The translations under genes and the position numbers were made by a program. From the NCBI GenBank assembly GCA_903933715.1, contig CAIZLD010000058.1:1-51336 (forward strand): DNA of 51,336 nucleotides, written 5' to 3'. The DNA comes from an uncultured Spartobacteria bacterium. Lineage in GTDB: Bacteria > Verrucomicrobiota > Verrucomicrobiia > Chthoniobacterales > Chthoniobacteraceae. Each line of letters opens with the position of its first letter. Position 1 is the first letter of the stretch. The notes under the pieces are model-generated. The model saw only the letters and a program-made list of their open reading frames with translations. It was not told where the DNA came from and did no database searches. Below, in pieces: positions 8,709-17,479 of the stretch.

Positions 8709-9147
8709 AGTCGCAGTTTTGCTGTTGCTCGTAGCTGGGTTCGCGGGAGCGATCCAGGCGCAGACGGCAGAAGAGCTGCACATCACCCGGCGCTCCTCTT
8801 TTGAAACGCCCGGCGGTCTGCGCGACCCGTTGGCGCCCATCGGCTGGCAAAAAGCCGGGGATGTGATCGTTGACGGGAACGGCCCGGTCGTTCGCACCGT
8901 GGAATCTTACATTGTCCCCGCCGCTTTCGTCATTTCGAGCATCTCCCTGGACCGCATCCCGTTGGCTATCATCAATGGTAAGCCGTATGGGGAGGGGGAT
9001 ATGATGCCGTTCAATGCAGGGGGGGAAAAAATCCAGCTTCAGGTCGGGGCCATCCGGGACGGAGCGGTGACATTGCTCTATAAGGCCCACCAAGTAATCT
9101 GCCCGATCCGCACCGCCAAGCTCAAGCCGGTTTCGCCGGAGCGGTAA
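8665..9147 (+). CDS. PilP-like exported protein
   Basis: The 160-residue product has a signal peptide (VAVLLLLVAGFAGAIQA, probable cleavage before QT), so it is periplasmic. The mature part contains GGLRDPLAPIGW, reminiscent of the RDPF-type motif in PilP. A beta-rich segment follows (FVISSISLDRIPLAIINGK, then KIQLQVGAIRDGAVTLLYK), as expected for the HR domain that binds the secretin PilQ or GspD. It completes a pilM-N-O-P-like order, but no secretin follows; the next gene is ftsH. The start overlaps the pilO-like gene by 44 bp, giving a complete signal peptide. Assignment to PilP is by layout and motif, not proven homology. Confidence 0.6.
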   Translation: MPKSPFPLLSKAINKVAVLLLLVAGFAGAIQAQTAEELHITRRSSFETPGGLRDPLAPIGWQKAGDVIVDGNGPVVRTVESYIVPAAFVISSISLDRIPLAIINGKPYGEGDMMPFNAGGEKIQLQVGAIRDGAVTLLYKAHQVICPIRTAKLKPVSPER

Positions 9148-9201
9148 GCCACCCCGGCATGGATTTCACAGGCATTTTAGACCGCTTCTAAAAAGGGAAT
9201 C

Positions 9202-9229
9202 TTGACCATTGCAGGAGTTCGCCTAAGTT
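9202..9229 (+). promoter_or_regulatory. Candidate promoter upstream of ftsH
   Basis: TTGACC at 9202-9207 and TAAGTT at 9224-9229 are separated by 16 bp. A second TTGACC starts at 9228, with a poorer -10 downstream. The -10 boxes match the sigma-70 consensus only moderately. The 133-bp gap between the PilP-like gene and ftsH is otherwise free of genes, and an AGG lies shortly before the ftsH ATG. Confidence 0.3.
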
Positions 9230-9280
9230 GACCCTTCGCACCCTGTAGGCAATAGAGCCTCTGGTGACAGGCAATCCATC

Positions 9281-11314
9281 ATGGCTCAGTTTGATTCCAA
9301 CAACTCCAAAGAGCAGCCTCCTCGTAACCGCAATGGCGCAAACGGCGGCGACCCCAATTTTAACTGGCGCGGGATTCTGCTGATCGTGGCCGCCATCGCC
9401 ATCGTCGGAATCGCCATTTTAGGGCGCACCCCCTACGGCACTCCCGAAACCATCTCTTGGGACAAGTTTCAGGAGTTGATGGCGACCAAGCAAATCAAGA
9501 CCACCACGCCGCTCGAATTGATCGTGGAAGAAGGCAAGCCGACCCAGTGGATCCAGGGCGAGTATGCCGATCCCAACGCCCATAAAAACGTTCCGCAGTT
9601 CCGGACCGAGGTTTACGCCAACCTGCAACCGAACCTGACCGAGGAACTCAAGGAGGCCGGCTATCGTTTTACGATCAAATCGGGGGCGAATTTCCTGAGT
9701 TCACCGATCATGGCGTTTTTGCCGATCATTCTCGTGCTCGTGATGATCTACTTTTTCTTCCGCCAGCAGATCCGCATGGCGGGCAAAGGGGCGATGAGCT
9801 TTGGCAAGAGCAAGGCCAAGATGCTCGCCCGGGATAAAAACCGGATCACGTTCAAAGAGGTCGCCGGGGTCGAAGAGGCCAAGGACGAAGTGGAGGAGCT
9901 GGTCGAATTTCTGAAAGACCCGAAGCGGTTTCAGAAACTCGGCGGGCGCATCCCCAAAGGGGTGTTGCTGGTTGGCCCTCCCGGAACCGGCAAGACGCTG
10001 CTGGCCCGCGCCATTGCCGGGGAAGCCGATGTCCCGTTCTTCTCGATCAGCGGTTCCGATTTTGTCGAAATGTTCGTCGGTGTCGGCGCGAGCCGCGTTC
10101 GCGACATGTTCGAGCAGGGCAAAAAGAACGCCCCGTGCATCATTTTCATCGACGAAATTGACGCGGTGGGCCGCCACCGCGGTCAAGGCTTGGGCGGCGG
10201 ACACGACGAACGGGAGCAGACCCTGAACGCCCTTTTGGTTGAAATGGACGGGTTTGATACCCAGGAAGGGGTCATCATCATCGCCGCAACCAACCGGCCC
10301 GACGTGCTCGATCCGGCGTTGCTCCGGCCCGGCCGCTTCGACCGGCAGATCACTGTCAACCTGCCCGACGTCAATGGCCGGGAACAAATCCTCAAAGTCC
10401 ACGCCAAGCGGATCAAGGTGGCCGAAGGAGTTGACCTGGCCATCATCGCCCGGGGCACTCCCGGCTATTCGGGAGCCGAGCTGGCCAACGTTATCAACGA
10501 GGCCGCCCTCATGGCGGCCCGGCGCGGGTTCAAAGCCGTTACGATAAAGGAACTCGAAGAAGCCCGCGACAAAGTGCGCTGGGGCCGCGAACGCCGCAGC
10601 CTGGCAATGAGCGCCAAGGAAAAGGAAACCACCGCGTATCATGAATCGGGCCACGCTTTGCTTTGCGTTTTGCTCGAAAACACCGACCCGATCCACAAAG
10701 TCACCATCATTCCGCGCGGCCCCACTTTGGGGCTCATGATGTCGCTGCCCGAAGGCGACCAATACACCCGCCGCAAAAACGAGATGCTCGACGACATGGT
10801 CGTGGCGATGGGCGGACGCGTGGCCGAGGAACTGGTTTTTGGGGATGTGACCACGGGGGCCAGCGGCGATATTCGGGTGGCCACCCAAACCGCCCGCCGC
10901 ATGGTCTGCGAATGGGGAATGAGCGACAAGCTCGGCATGGTCGAATACGGCGCCCACGAAGAGCACGTCTTTTTGGGACGGGACATCGGCAAAGGGCGCG
11001 ACTACTCCGAGGCGACCGCGCAGGAGATCGACAAGGAAGTCCACCTTCTTTGCGATCGGGCCTACGGCCGGGCCAAACAACTCCTAAGCGAAAACCGCTC
11101 CAGCCTCGAAGCGATCGCCAAGGCGCTGCTGGAATTCGAGACACTGGACGGTTCGCAAGTGCGCGATTTGATCGAGTTTGGAGAAATGAAAAATCCGCCA
11201 CCCCATCCTGGCAGTGAAGAAAAGCCGCGGACGGAACCGCCCCCTCATCCCAATGAAGGGACCACCGTGGCTCCTGAATACCCACCGGGGCTTGCGGAGA
11301 CGATCACGCCTTAA
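9281..11314 (+). CDS. ftsH: ATP-dependent zinc metalloprotease FtsH
   Basis: FtsH is a membrane-anchored AAA+ hexamer that degrades misassembled membrane proteins and selected regulators. The 677-residue product has two N-terminal membrane helices ([17 protein letters not shown] and [18 protein letters not shown]) around a periplasmic domain. The AAA module has Walker A GPPGTGKT, Walker [13 protein letters not shown] and the second region of homology ending [10 protein letters not shown]. The peptidase domain has the HESGH zinc motif at about residues 454-458 and the downstream [11 protein letters not shown] segment carrying the third ligand. The C-terminal tail is Pro/Glu-rich and probably flexible. 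It stands between the pilus-like operon and a degenerate sensor kinase 17 bp downstream. Confidence 0.97.
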   Translation: MAQFDSNNSKEQPPRNRNGANGGDPNFNWRGILLIVAAIAIVGIAILGRTPYGTPETISWDKFQELMATKQIKTTTPLELIVEEGKPTQWIQGEYADPNAHKNVPQFRTEVYANLQPNLTEELKEAGYRFTIKSGANFLSSPIMAFLPIILVLVMIYFFFRQQIRMAGKGAMSFGKSKAKMLARDKNRITFKEVAGVEEAKDEVEELVEFLKDPKRFQKLGGRIPKGVLLVGPPGTGKTLLARAIAGEADVPFFSISGSDFVEMFVGVGASRVRDMFEQGKKNAPCIIFIDEIDAVGRHRGQGLGGGHDEREQTLNALLVEMDGFDTQEGVIIIAATNRPDVLDPALLRPGRFDRQITVNLPDVNGREQILKVHAKRIKVAEGVDLAIIARGTPGYSGAELANVINEAALMAARRGFKAVTIKELEEARDKVRWGRERRSLAMSAKEKETTAYHESGHALLCVLLENTDPIHKVTIIPRGPTLGLMMSLPEGDQYTRRKNEMLDDMVVAMGGRVAEELVFGDVTTGASGDIRVATQTARRMVCEWGMSDKLGMVEYGAHEEHVFLGRDIGKGRDYSEATAQEIDKEVHLLCDRAYGRAKQLLSENRSSLEAIAKALLEFETLDGSQVRDLIEFGEMKNPPPHPGSEEKPRTEPPPHPNEGTTVAPEYPPGLAETITP

Positions 11315-11331
11315 CCGCCGCCATCCAGCGC

Positions 11332-12417
11332 ATGGCCAAGGACCCTAAAAAAAAGATTGCGACAAAGCGCAATCTCGGGCGGATCAATTACTGCGAAAAA
11401 CGCTTTTGCGATATTCTCAGCCAGGCGAGCGACGCGCTGTTTGTATGCGACGCTTCCGGGACGCTCTTGCTGGCTAATTCCGCCTTTGAAAAGCTGCTGG
11501 AGACGCGAAATCCATTAGGGATTCCGCTCGAACAACTGCGGCCCGTGGAGATCGCCGCGCTCGTAGCGGAACAGAATGCCTCCGTTCTTGCCACTGGGAA
11601 AACCCGGAGTTTTGAGCTCGCGATCGAGAATGAGGCGGGGAATTTGCGAACCTTCCAAATCACCAAAGGGGTAAAGCGCGAAGGGCCGGGGGGAGTCAGC
11701 GGGATTTTTGCGCGGGTCCGCGAAATTTCCGAACGGCTCGCCGCGGAGCAGGAGATCATCGATACGAGCGATTACGAAAAGCAGCGGCTGGGCCGAGAAA
11801 TCCGCGAGAATCTTTGTCAACACCTCGTCGGCATTTCCCTTTTGGGTAACGCATTATATGAGGAATTGGCCCGGTTGGGGATAGAACAAGCCGAGGACGC
11901 CCGGCAAATCGCGCAATTCGTGAAGGAAGTCGTCACGGAAGTTCGCAATGTGGAGAAAGGGCTTTCCGTGACCCACCTCGAGCAGGGAGGCGGGCTGGTC
12001 GAGGCTTTGGAAGATTTGGCGGAACAGGTGCGCGCCGTCGGGGGGATCGACTGTTCCTTCCAAAAACCGACCCTCGTTCCGGTACTCGAGCCCAAGACCG
12101 CGATGTATCTCTTCCGGATTGCCCAGGAAGCGGTCGATGCGTTTGTGCAAAACAACGGCTCGCATTTGGAAATCCGGCTCCTCAACCAACGGGACAGCAT
12201 CGTCCTTTCAGTAAAAAACTACGGGATGGCCGACGGCCTGCCGATCACCTTTGGGAGGAACGGCGCTTCCTCCATGATGGGGCACCGGAGCCGGGCTATC
12301 GGAGCCAAACTGGAAATCAAACAGCCTCGCAATGGGGGAGTGGATGTGATCTGCACGCTGCGTAAGCGCAAGCGACACAAACCTCAAGCGGGAGCGCAAA
12401 AGGGCTCAGCAAAGTGA
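11332..12417 (+). CDS. PAS sensor with degenerate histidine-kinase region
   Basis: The 361-residue product has a PAS domain (about residues 22-130, with FVCDASGTLLLANSAFEKLL). A HisKA_3-like dimerisation helix follows (EKQRLGREIRENLCQHLVG), then a GHKL-type ATPase-like region starting YLFRIAQEAVDAFVQNN. In NarL/DesK-type kinases the dimerisation motif reads RELHD, and the His is phosphorylated; here that position is Arg (REIREN). The N-box is altered (EAVDAF, where EALNNA is usual), and the DDG.G box is replaced by NYGMADG. So autophosphorylation by the normal route looks impossible. No response regulator is adjacent. It lies 17 bp after ftsH and just before rsmD, with a GGCTCA/TGAGCC hairpin around its stop. 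It may act as a ligand-binding scaffold or kinase inhibitor; that is inference. Confidence 0.7.
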   Translation: MAKDPKKKIATKRNLGRINYCEKRFCDILSQASDALFVCDASGTLLLANSAFEKLLETRNPLGIPLEQLRPVEIAALVAEQNASVLATGKTRSFELAIENEAGNLRTFQITKGVKREGPGGVSGIFARVREISERLAAEQEIIDTSDYEKQRLGREIRENLCQHLVGISLLGNALYEELARLGIEQAEDARQIAQFVKEVVTEVRNVEKGLSVTHLEQGGGLVEALEDLAEQVRAVGGIDCSFQKPTLVPVLEPKTAMYLFRIAQEAVDAFVQNNGSHLEIRLLNQRDSIVLSVKNYGMADGLPITFGRNGASSMMGHRSRAIGAKLEIKQPRNGGVDVICTLRKRKRHKPQAGAQKGSAK

Positions 12418-12429
12418 GCCGGATTTAAT

Positions 12430-12990
12430 ATGCGTGTTGTCTCTGGAATTGCGGGAGGAATCCCGCTCGTTGCACCCAAAACCGACCTGCGGCCCACGAT
12501 GGACCGGGTTAAAGGAGCCATTTTCGACAGCTTGGGGGAGGAGCTTCTCGGAGCCCGCGTGCTCGATTTGTTTGCCGGGAGCGGCGGCCTCGGGATCGAA
12601 GCTCTGAGCCGGGGGGCGGCTTCCGCGACGCTGGTGGAAAAAGAGGCGCGCGCGGTGGAGGCGATCCATTTCAACCTCGCCAAGACCCGTTTGCAAGGGG
12701 CCGAGGTGCTCACGGTGGACATCTTTTCTTACCTGCACAAACTCGCCACACCCGGTATCTTTGACATCATCCTGGCCGATCCGCCGTATGCGAAGCGTCC
12801 GGGCGAACGCGATTTTGGGGTGGAGCTGTTGAGCGACCCGGCCTTGGCTCGCGCGTTGGCCCCGGGCGGATTGTTTATTTTGGAAAAGCTGCCCGGTTCG
12901 CCCTTGCCCAAGGGCACCGGCTGGGAACTGCTTCGCGAACGACGCTACGGGGCCACCGAAGTGGCCTATTTCCGGCTAGGACGTGTTTAA
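12430..12990 (+). CDS. rsmD: 16S rRNA (guanine966-N2)-methyltransferase RsmD
   Basis: RsmD methylates G966 of 16S rRNA in the 30S subunit using S-adenosylmethionine. The 186-residue product has the family's N-terminus MRVVSGIAGG, then RPTMDRVKGAIFDSL, the SAM-binding motif DLFAGSGGLGIEALSRGA and the catalytic DPPY motif (ILADPPYAKR). Length and motif spacing are typical of the family. It starts 12 bp after the upstream sensor gene. A small CGCC/GGCG hairpin followed by five T residues lies at 13024-13042, 34 bp past the stop, and could be a weak terminator. Confidence 0.93.
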   Translation: MRVVSGIAGGIPLVAPKTDLRPTMDRVKGAIFDSLGEELLGARVLDLFAGSGGLGIEALSRGAASATLVEKEARAVEAIHFNLAKTRLQGAEVLTVDIFSYLHKLATPGIFDIILADPPYAKRPGERDFGVELLSDPALARALAPGGLFILEKLPGSPLPKGTGWELLRERRYGATEVAYFRLGRV

Positions 12991-13048
12991 GAATTTTGAA
13001 TTACTTTTTTCAATTCGCAAACACGCCGCTATGGCGCTTTTTGGGCGG

Positions 13049-13720
13049 CTATTCTTTCCCCGCAAACCAGCAGGCCACCTGCTCCACGCTCAATTCGTTC
13101 ATGGTATGGATGGCGAGATCGGCGGCACCGAGTTCCTGGATCGGGTGAGTCGTGGCAAGGCCGATTGCTTTCATGCCACCGGCGTGGGCGGCTTCGATGC
13201 CGGGGAACGCGTCTTCAAAGACGACGCAACATTCGGGGCGGCGTCCGATGCGTTGGGCGGCTTTCAAGAACACTTCCGGGTTCGGTTTCCCGAGCGTTAC
13301 ATCTTCGGCGGAGATGACCGCATCGAAAAGCGGGGCCAAGCCGAGCCGTGCCATTGCGGCATCGAGATTTGCGCGTGGGGTGGAGGAACCGACGGCCCGG
13401 GGAACTCCGGCGGCGGCCAGTTTTTCGAGCCATTTTCGGACGCCGGGGAGCGGTTCCAAATCGCCCTTGGCCATCAATTCGCGGTAAATCTCTTCCTTGC
13501 GGTTGCCGAGGCGCTCGATTTCAACAGGATCGGTGCTCCACTTATAAATTTCGGGGATAATGATCTGGTTTTTGCGACCAAAGCCGAGCTTGAAGGAGTT
13601 GGGCGGGAGCGGCAGCCGTTCCTCTTGGGCGAGGAGTTCCCACGATTTCTCGTGATGGCGGGACGAGTCGATGATGACGCCGTCCCAGTCAAAAATGGCG
13701 CCCCAGATGGGAGAAATCAT
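13049..13720 (-). CDS. HAD-superfamily phosphatase, beta-phosphoglucomutase-like
   Basis: The 223-residue protein has all four HAD motifs: FDWDGVIID (nucleophile Asp and acid/base Asp) at the N-terminus, GSSTPRANLD (motif II Ser/Thr), the Lys in TLGKPNPEVF (motif III) and VFEDAFPGIEAA (motif IV). A helical cap lies between motifs I and II, as in beta-phosphoglucomutase, phosphoglycolate phosphatase and sugar-phosphate phosphatases. The substrate cannot be read from the sequence. It faces rsmD convergently, and a tRNA-Gln on the same strand lies just upstream. Its start ATG is the only good one in frame. Confidence 0.85.
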   Translation of the reverse strand: MISPIWGAIFDWDGVIIDSSRHHEKSWELLAQEERLPLPPNSFKLGFGRKNQIIIPEIYKWSTDPVEIERLGNRKEEIYRELMAKGDLEPLPGVRKWLEKLAAAGVPRAVGSSTPRANLDAAMARLGLAPLFDAVISAEDVTLGKPNPEVFLKAAQRIGRRPECCVVFEDAFPGIEAAHAGGMKAIGLATTHPIQELGAADLAIHTMNELSVEQVACWFAGKE

Positions 13721-13831
13721 AAGAGAGATGGTAGAGGATAGAGGGAGGAGATTATAGAAAGGAGTGCATAAGAGGCGCTTTCCGTTCTATCGTCTATAAT
13801 CTTTCCCCTCTATTCTCTTCTTCGAGAAGAA

Positions 13832-13905
13832 TGGCTGCCCGACATAGATTCGAACTATGACTAGGTGAGTCAAAGTCACCTGTGCTGCCATTACACCATC
13901 GGGCA
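13832..13905 (-). tRNA. tRNA-Gln (anticodon UUG)
   Basis: The minus strand gives a 74-nt cloverleaf with acceptor TGCCCGA paired with TCGGGCA and an encoded CCA. The anticodon arm is GGTGA-CTTTGAC-TCACC with anticodon TTG, and the T-arm contains AGTTCGAATCT. The anticodon reads CAA and CAG glutamine codons. Confidence 0.94.
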
Positions 13906-13954
13906 AAATCCGCGCAGGATCACTGCGCGGGAGGTTTTCAATAGCCGTTCGGCC

Positions 13955-15493
13955 TCAGGATTGCAAGCGGATGAGCAGATTTTTTCCAGTCATTTCCTCC
14001 GGCACGGGTAAACCGAGCATCCCCAGGAGAGTCGGGGCGACGTCGGCGAGGATGCCGTCCTGCACTTTATATTGGTTGCCGTCGGCTCCGACATAAATGA
14101 GATGGACCAGGTTGGTGGTGTGCGCCGTGTTCGGCGAACCGTCCGGGTTGCGCATCATTTCGCTGTTGCCGTGGTCGGCGGTGATGAGCAGTTTGCCGCC
14201 CAGCCGCAGCGTCTCGGCAACGACTTGGCCAACGCACCGATCCACGGTCTCGATCGCTTTGATGGCCGCATCGACAAACCCGGTGTGCCCCACCATGTCG
14301 GCGTTGGCGAAATTAAGAACCACCAGGTCAAATTGCGAGAGCAGCGGGAGCACTTTTTCGGTGACGGCGTCGGCGCTCATCTCCGGCGCGAGGTCATACG
14401 TGGCGACCTTGGGCGAGGGGACGATTTGGCGCTCTTCGCCGGGGAAAGGCTGCTCGATGCCGCCGTTGAAGAAGTAGGTGACGTGCGGGTATTTCTCGGT
14501 TTCGGCGATGCGGAGCTGCTTCAAACCGGCGTTGCTGACGACTTCTCCCAGAATATGATTCATCGACTGCGGCCCAAAGGCGCACGGGCAGCCGTAGGTT
14601 TCGTCGTATTGGGTGAGGGTGACGAAGTGGGTTTTCGGGGTGACTTCCCGGTCGAACCCGTCGAAGTCGGGTTTGAGGAAGGCGGTGGAGATCTGCCGGG
14701 CCCGGTCGGCGCGGAAGTTGAAGAAGAAAATGACGTCGCCGTCGTGGACGCGCTGTTCGTTATGCTGCGAGAAGATCAGCGCCGGCATGAATTCGTCGGT
14801 TTGCCCGCTGGCGTAGAGGTCGCTGACGGTTTCGCTGGGGCTCAAGGTGGAGAAGGTTCCCCGGCCCAGCACGATGGCGTCCCAGGCGAGCTTGTTGCGG
14901 TCCCACCGTTTGTCCCGGTCCATGGCGTAGTAGCGCCCGACGACGGTGGCGATCTTGGCGCCGCTTGGTTTCAGGGTTTCCTCGACGTGCTTGAGGTAGC
15001 CCGCGCCGCCAGTGGGCGAGCAGTCGCGGCCATCGGTAATGGCGTGGACCATGATCTCTTTCACCCCCGCTTCATGAGCGGCATCCGCGAGGGCGATCAG
15101 ATGTTCCATGTGGCTGTGGACGCCGCCGTCGGAAACGAGCCCCATGAAATGAAGCCGCGCCCCTTTGGCTTGGGCAAAAGCTTGCTGGAGAACCGGGTTT
15201 TCGCGCAGTTTGCCTTCCCTCACCGCTTTGTTGATGCGGGTGAGGTCTTGGTAGACGATCCGGCCCGCGCCGAGGTTGAGGTGTCCCACTTCGGAGTTGC
15301 CCATCTGCCCTTCGGGAAGGCCGACATCCATGCCGCAGGCGTTCAGAGTCGCGCCGGGATAGCGGGCATATAGGTCGTTATGGACGGGGGTTTTGGCCAG
15401 GAGAGCGGCATTGCCGTCGGCTTGGGCTGCGGCGGGGCCATGCGGATTGATCCCCCAACCGTCACGAATGAGCAGGACAACAGGTTTAGACAT
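13955..15493 (-). CDS. gpmI: 2,3-bisphosphoglycerate-independent phosphoglycerate mutase
   Basis: GpmI interconverts 3- and 2-phosphoglycerate in glycolysis with two metal ions, normally Mn2+. The 512-residue length is standard. The alkaline-phosphatase-like domain is marked by LLIRDGWGIN at the start, the phosphorylated Ser in QMGNSEVGHLNLGAGR, and the C-terminal metal ligands in NFANADMVGHTGF and TADHGNSEMM. The first motif reads IRDGWG, where ILDGWG is common, a minor change. I place the start at the ATG at 15493 (MSKPVVLL), because the in-frame extension to 15529 is not family-like. It stands alone, with a gap of about 240 bp upstream in which I see nothing. Confidence 0.96.
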   Translation of the reverse strand: MSKPVVLLIRDGWGINPHGPAAAQADGNAALLAKTPVHNDLYARYPGATLNACGMDVGLPEGQMGNSEVGHLNLGAGRIVYQDLTRINKAVREGKLRENPVLQQAFAQAKGARLHFMGLVSDGGVHSHMEHLIALADAAHEAGVKEIMVHAITDGRDCSPTGGAGYLKHVEETLKPSGAKIATVVGRYYAMDRDKRWDRNKLAWDAIVLGRGTFSTLSPSETVSDLYASGQTDEFMPALIFSQHNEQRVHDGDVIFFFNFRADRARQISTAFLKPDFDGFDREVTPKTHFVTLTQYDETYGCPCAFGPQSMNHILGEVVSNAGLKQLRIAETEKYPHVTYFFNGGIEQPFPGEERQIVPSPKVATYDLAPEMSADAVTEKVLPLLSQFDLVVLNFANADMVGHTGFVDAAIKAIETVDRCVGQVVAETLRLGGKLLITADHGNSEMMRNPDGSPNTAHTTNLVHLIYVGADGNQYKVQDGILADVAPTLLGMLGLPVPEEMTGKNLLIRLQS

Positions 15494-15732
15494 AAAGCGA
15501 ATCTTCCATAGCCCGGGGCGGTTTGGCAATCCGGAATGCCTCGTCGGGGGAACGCGGGGCCTTAGGTGGATCGACCGCTCCGCGGGCGATTTGGGACGGG
15601 GTGGGATGGAAAACTTGCGCGCGCACTCCCATTACCCCCGGACGTCGCGATTCACCTGTGGCGGATTTTCCGCTTTTTCTTCAAAGAAGGCGCTAGCGGC
15701 GCGCCGCTCACGCACGTATCTTTAAAAGCGTA

Positions 15733-16257
15733 ATGAAAAGCCAAGACGATTTCCAGTATGCGATCGAGAACACCCGGGTGCTTCTCGCGCCGGATCGCCG
15801 GATCGATACGTTCGGCAGCACCCGGTTCCGTTTTTACCTGGTGAGCGAATTGCTGGATTCAATCAACGTAGTGCGCGTCCGCGATGGCCGGATCGAAGCC
15901 GAGCAACCCCGGATTGTGGCTCCAGGCCAGTATTCCAAATTGATGCTGGAGGGATTTGGCGAGAAGGCGCGGGGGTTCGCCGACTGGCTCGAAGCCCACC
16001 CCCATAAGCTCGCTTTTCTCAAATACGGATTCGAGTTCCGCAAGATGGAGGTCGTGGAGGAGATCGTCCATAACCCGATGCCGGAGGTGGTGGAACGCAT
16101 TCGCGGCAGGATCAATCGGGCCGAGGAACCGCTCACCGCGATTATCGAAGGGGTCGATGATGCCTGGGAGGTCTGCTTGTTAAAATTCACCCTCGACCTG
16201 GTTCAGCAATCCGCCGGGGGCAATGTGAACGATTTCCGCCGGAGGGGGCTGCTGTAG
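15733..16257 (+). CDS. Uncharacterised soluble protein
   Basis: I do not recognise this 174-residue protein. It has no signal peptide or membrane helix and an even mix of charged residues. It begins MKSQDDFQYAIENTRVLLAP and contains DTFGSTRFRFYLVSELLDS, which suggests a compact alpha/beta fold, and ends in a helical region (PEVVERIRGRINRAEEPLTA). No cysteine cluster, Walker motif or HTH is visible. Codon use matches its neighbours, and the frame is open and well positioned, so I take it as a real gene, probably conserved in related bacteria. It lies between gpmI (divergent) and a repeat that precedes a LysM gene. Confidence 0.6.
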   Translation: MKSQDDFQYAIENTRVLLAPDRRIDTFGSTRFRFYLVSELLDSINVVRVRDGRIEAEQPRIVAPGQYSKLMLEGFGEKARGFADWLEAHPHKLAFLKYGFEFRKMEVVEEIVHNPMPEVVERIRGRINRAEEPLTAIIEGVDDAWEVCLLKFTLDLVQQSAGGNVNDFRRRGLL

Positions 16258-16302
16258 CCGATCGATTAGGATCATGAAGCTTTTCGCAGGCAAGACAGGG
16301 GA

Positions 16303-16404
16303 GTTATCCGCAGATTGCGCAGGTTTTCGCCGATTATTTGAGTATAAATCTGCGTTCATCTGCGCAGTCTGCGGATTCTCTTCTTCCGAAAAAAACCGAG
16401 ATTA
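16303..16404. repeat. Intergenic repeat, ATCCGCAGATTGCGCAG family, copy 1
   Basis: This stretch contains CCGCAGATTGCGCAG on the left and CTGCGTTCATCTGCGCAG, then CTGCGGATT, on the right, forming an imperfect inverted repeat. The right end, GGATTCTCTTCTTCCG followed by AAAAAAACCGAGAT, is identical to that of the copy at 23064-23137. It ends about 15 bp before the start of the LysM gene, so the ribosome-binding AAGGTGG of that gene lies just outside the repeat. Confidence 0.75.
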
Positions 16405-16419
16405 CAAGGTGGTAGGGCC

Positions 16420-17262
16420 ATGAGATATTCCTGGATTTTAAAAGGGCTGGTTCTGCTCTTCCTGGCGTGCGCGGTTTTCGGCGTGGCCGGATGGTTCGGG
16501 TATCAGCTCTTTGTCGCTCCGCATCAAATCCCGCCCGAAGAGCTCGTCGGGGGCAAGCTCGCCCCGCCGCCGGATTTGAGCCTGCCCGAATTTGAGAAGG
16601 CGATGAAAATCAAAGAAGCCCGGCAGCCGTTGGCCGCCCGGGAGGCGTTGCAGAAGTTCACCGAAAATTATCCTTTCTCGACAAAGCTCGCGGAAGCGCG
16701 CAAGGCGTTGGGCGAAGTGAACGCGGATATCTTTTTTTCCACGATCGAGGCTCCCGAGAAAATCCGGTACGAGGTGAAATCGGGCGATTCGCTCAACAAG
16801 ATCGAGCGCAAGTTCAAGACCACGGGGGAGATGCTCATGCGGTGCAACAATCTCGACGACCCCCGGCGATTGCGCGTCGGGCAGGTGTTGATGGTCAGCC
16901 AGCCGGAGTTTTCGCTGCTGATCGACCGAAAAACCCATGGGGTGACGTTATTAAACCGGGGCAAGTTCTTCAAAGATTACACCGCGACAAGCTGGACGGC
17001 TCCCGTTCCAAAAAAAGGAATGGAAAAGGTCGAAATTGCCGCAAAGATCAAAAACAAAATGGCGTGGTTCAACGGCGCGCCGGTGCATTTTGGGTCGAAG
17101 GAGTATACGGGCAGCTCACGCTGGCTGGAGCTGACGGCGCGCAATTTCACCCTTCATAGCGAGGGCGGACCAAAGCCGCCGGGTGGTATTGGGCTTGCGC
17201 CGGAGGATATGGAAGAGCTCTCGACGATGCTGGGCCGCGGGGTTCCCGTGACGATCCGGTAG
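16420..17262 (+). CDS. LysM protein with inactive L,D-transpeptidase-like domain
   Basis: The 280-residue product has an N-terminal membrane anchor (LVLLFLACAVFGVAGWFGY). A helical segment follows, then a LysM peptidoglycan-binding domain (YEVKSGDSLNKIERKFKT, about residues 118-135, ending LRVGQVLMV). The C-terminal domain (from FSLLIDRKTHGVTLLNRG) has the fold signature of YkuD L,D-transpeptidases. In active enzymes a Cys sits in an SHGCIRL-like motif. Here the matching place reads PPGGIGLAPEDMEEL, and the domain has no Cys at all; the upstream His is kept in FTLHSEGG. So cross-linking activity is unlikely, and a structural or wall-binding role fits better. AAGGTGG upstream supports the ATG. 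Confidence 0.75.
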   Translation: MRYSWILKGLVLLFLACAVFGVAGWFGYQLFVAPHQIPPEELVGGKLAPPPDLSLPEFEKAMKIKEARQPLAAREALQKFTENYPFSTKLAEARKALGEVNADIFFSTIEAPEKIRYEVKSGDSLNKIERKFKTTGEMLMRCNNLDDPRRLRVGQVLMVSQPEFSLLIDRKTHGVTLLNRGKFFKDYTATSWTAPVPKKGMEKVEIAAKIKNKMAWFNGAPVHFGSKEYTGSSRWLELTARNFTLHSEGGPKPPGGIGLAPEDMEELSTMLGRGVPVTIR

Positions 17263-17266
17263 GAGC

Positions 17267-17351
17267 GGTTCACGAATTCTGAAATACAAGAATCCGCAGA
17301 TTTTCCAGAACCAAGGTTATAAATTTGTGTGATAAAGCATCTCAATTCGTG
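17267..17351. repeat. MITE-like repeat with GTTCACGAATT ends, short copy
   Basis: The unit begins GGTTCACGAATT and ends AATTCGTGAACC, giving terminal inverted repeats of about 12 bp around a 60-bp centre that contains AATCCGCAGATTTT. The same ends occur on the element at 24067-24206. It lies between the LysM gene and the histone-like gene. Confidence 0.7.
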
Positions 17352-17428
17352 AACCCGGCCGGGGTGCCGCTTTATCAAAAACACCCAAAACGAAATAGGC
17401 AATTACGGTTGGGTGGCACTCCAAAGAA

Positions 17429-17459
17429 ATGGGAGGGAAGACTTGCGTCCCCCTCCCAT
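17429..17459 (-). terminator. Candidate terminator of the histone H1-like gene
   Basis: ATGGGAGGG and CCCTCCCAT form a perfect 9-bp stem with a 13-nt loop. Read on the minus strand it lies 20 bp past the histone-like stop codon and is followed by TTTCTTT. The T-run is interrupted, so strength is uncertain. Confidence 0.5.
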
Positions 17460-17479
17460 ACAGATTTGCTTACAAAGAT

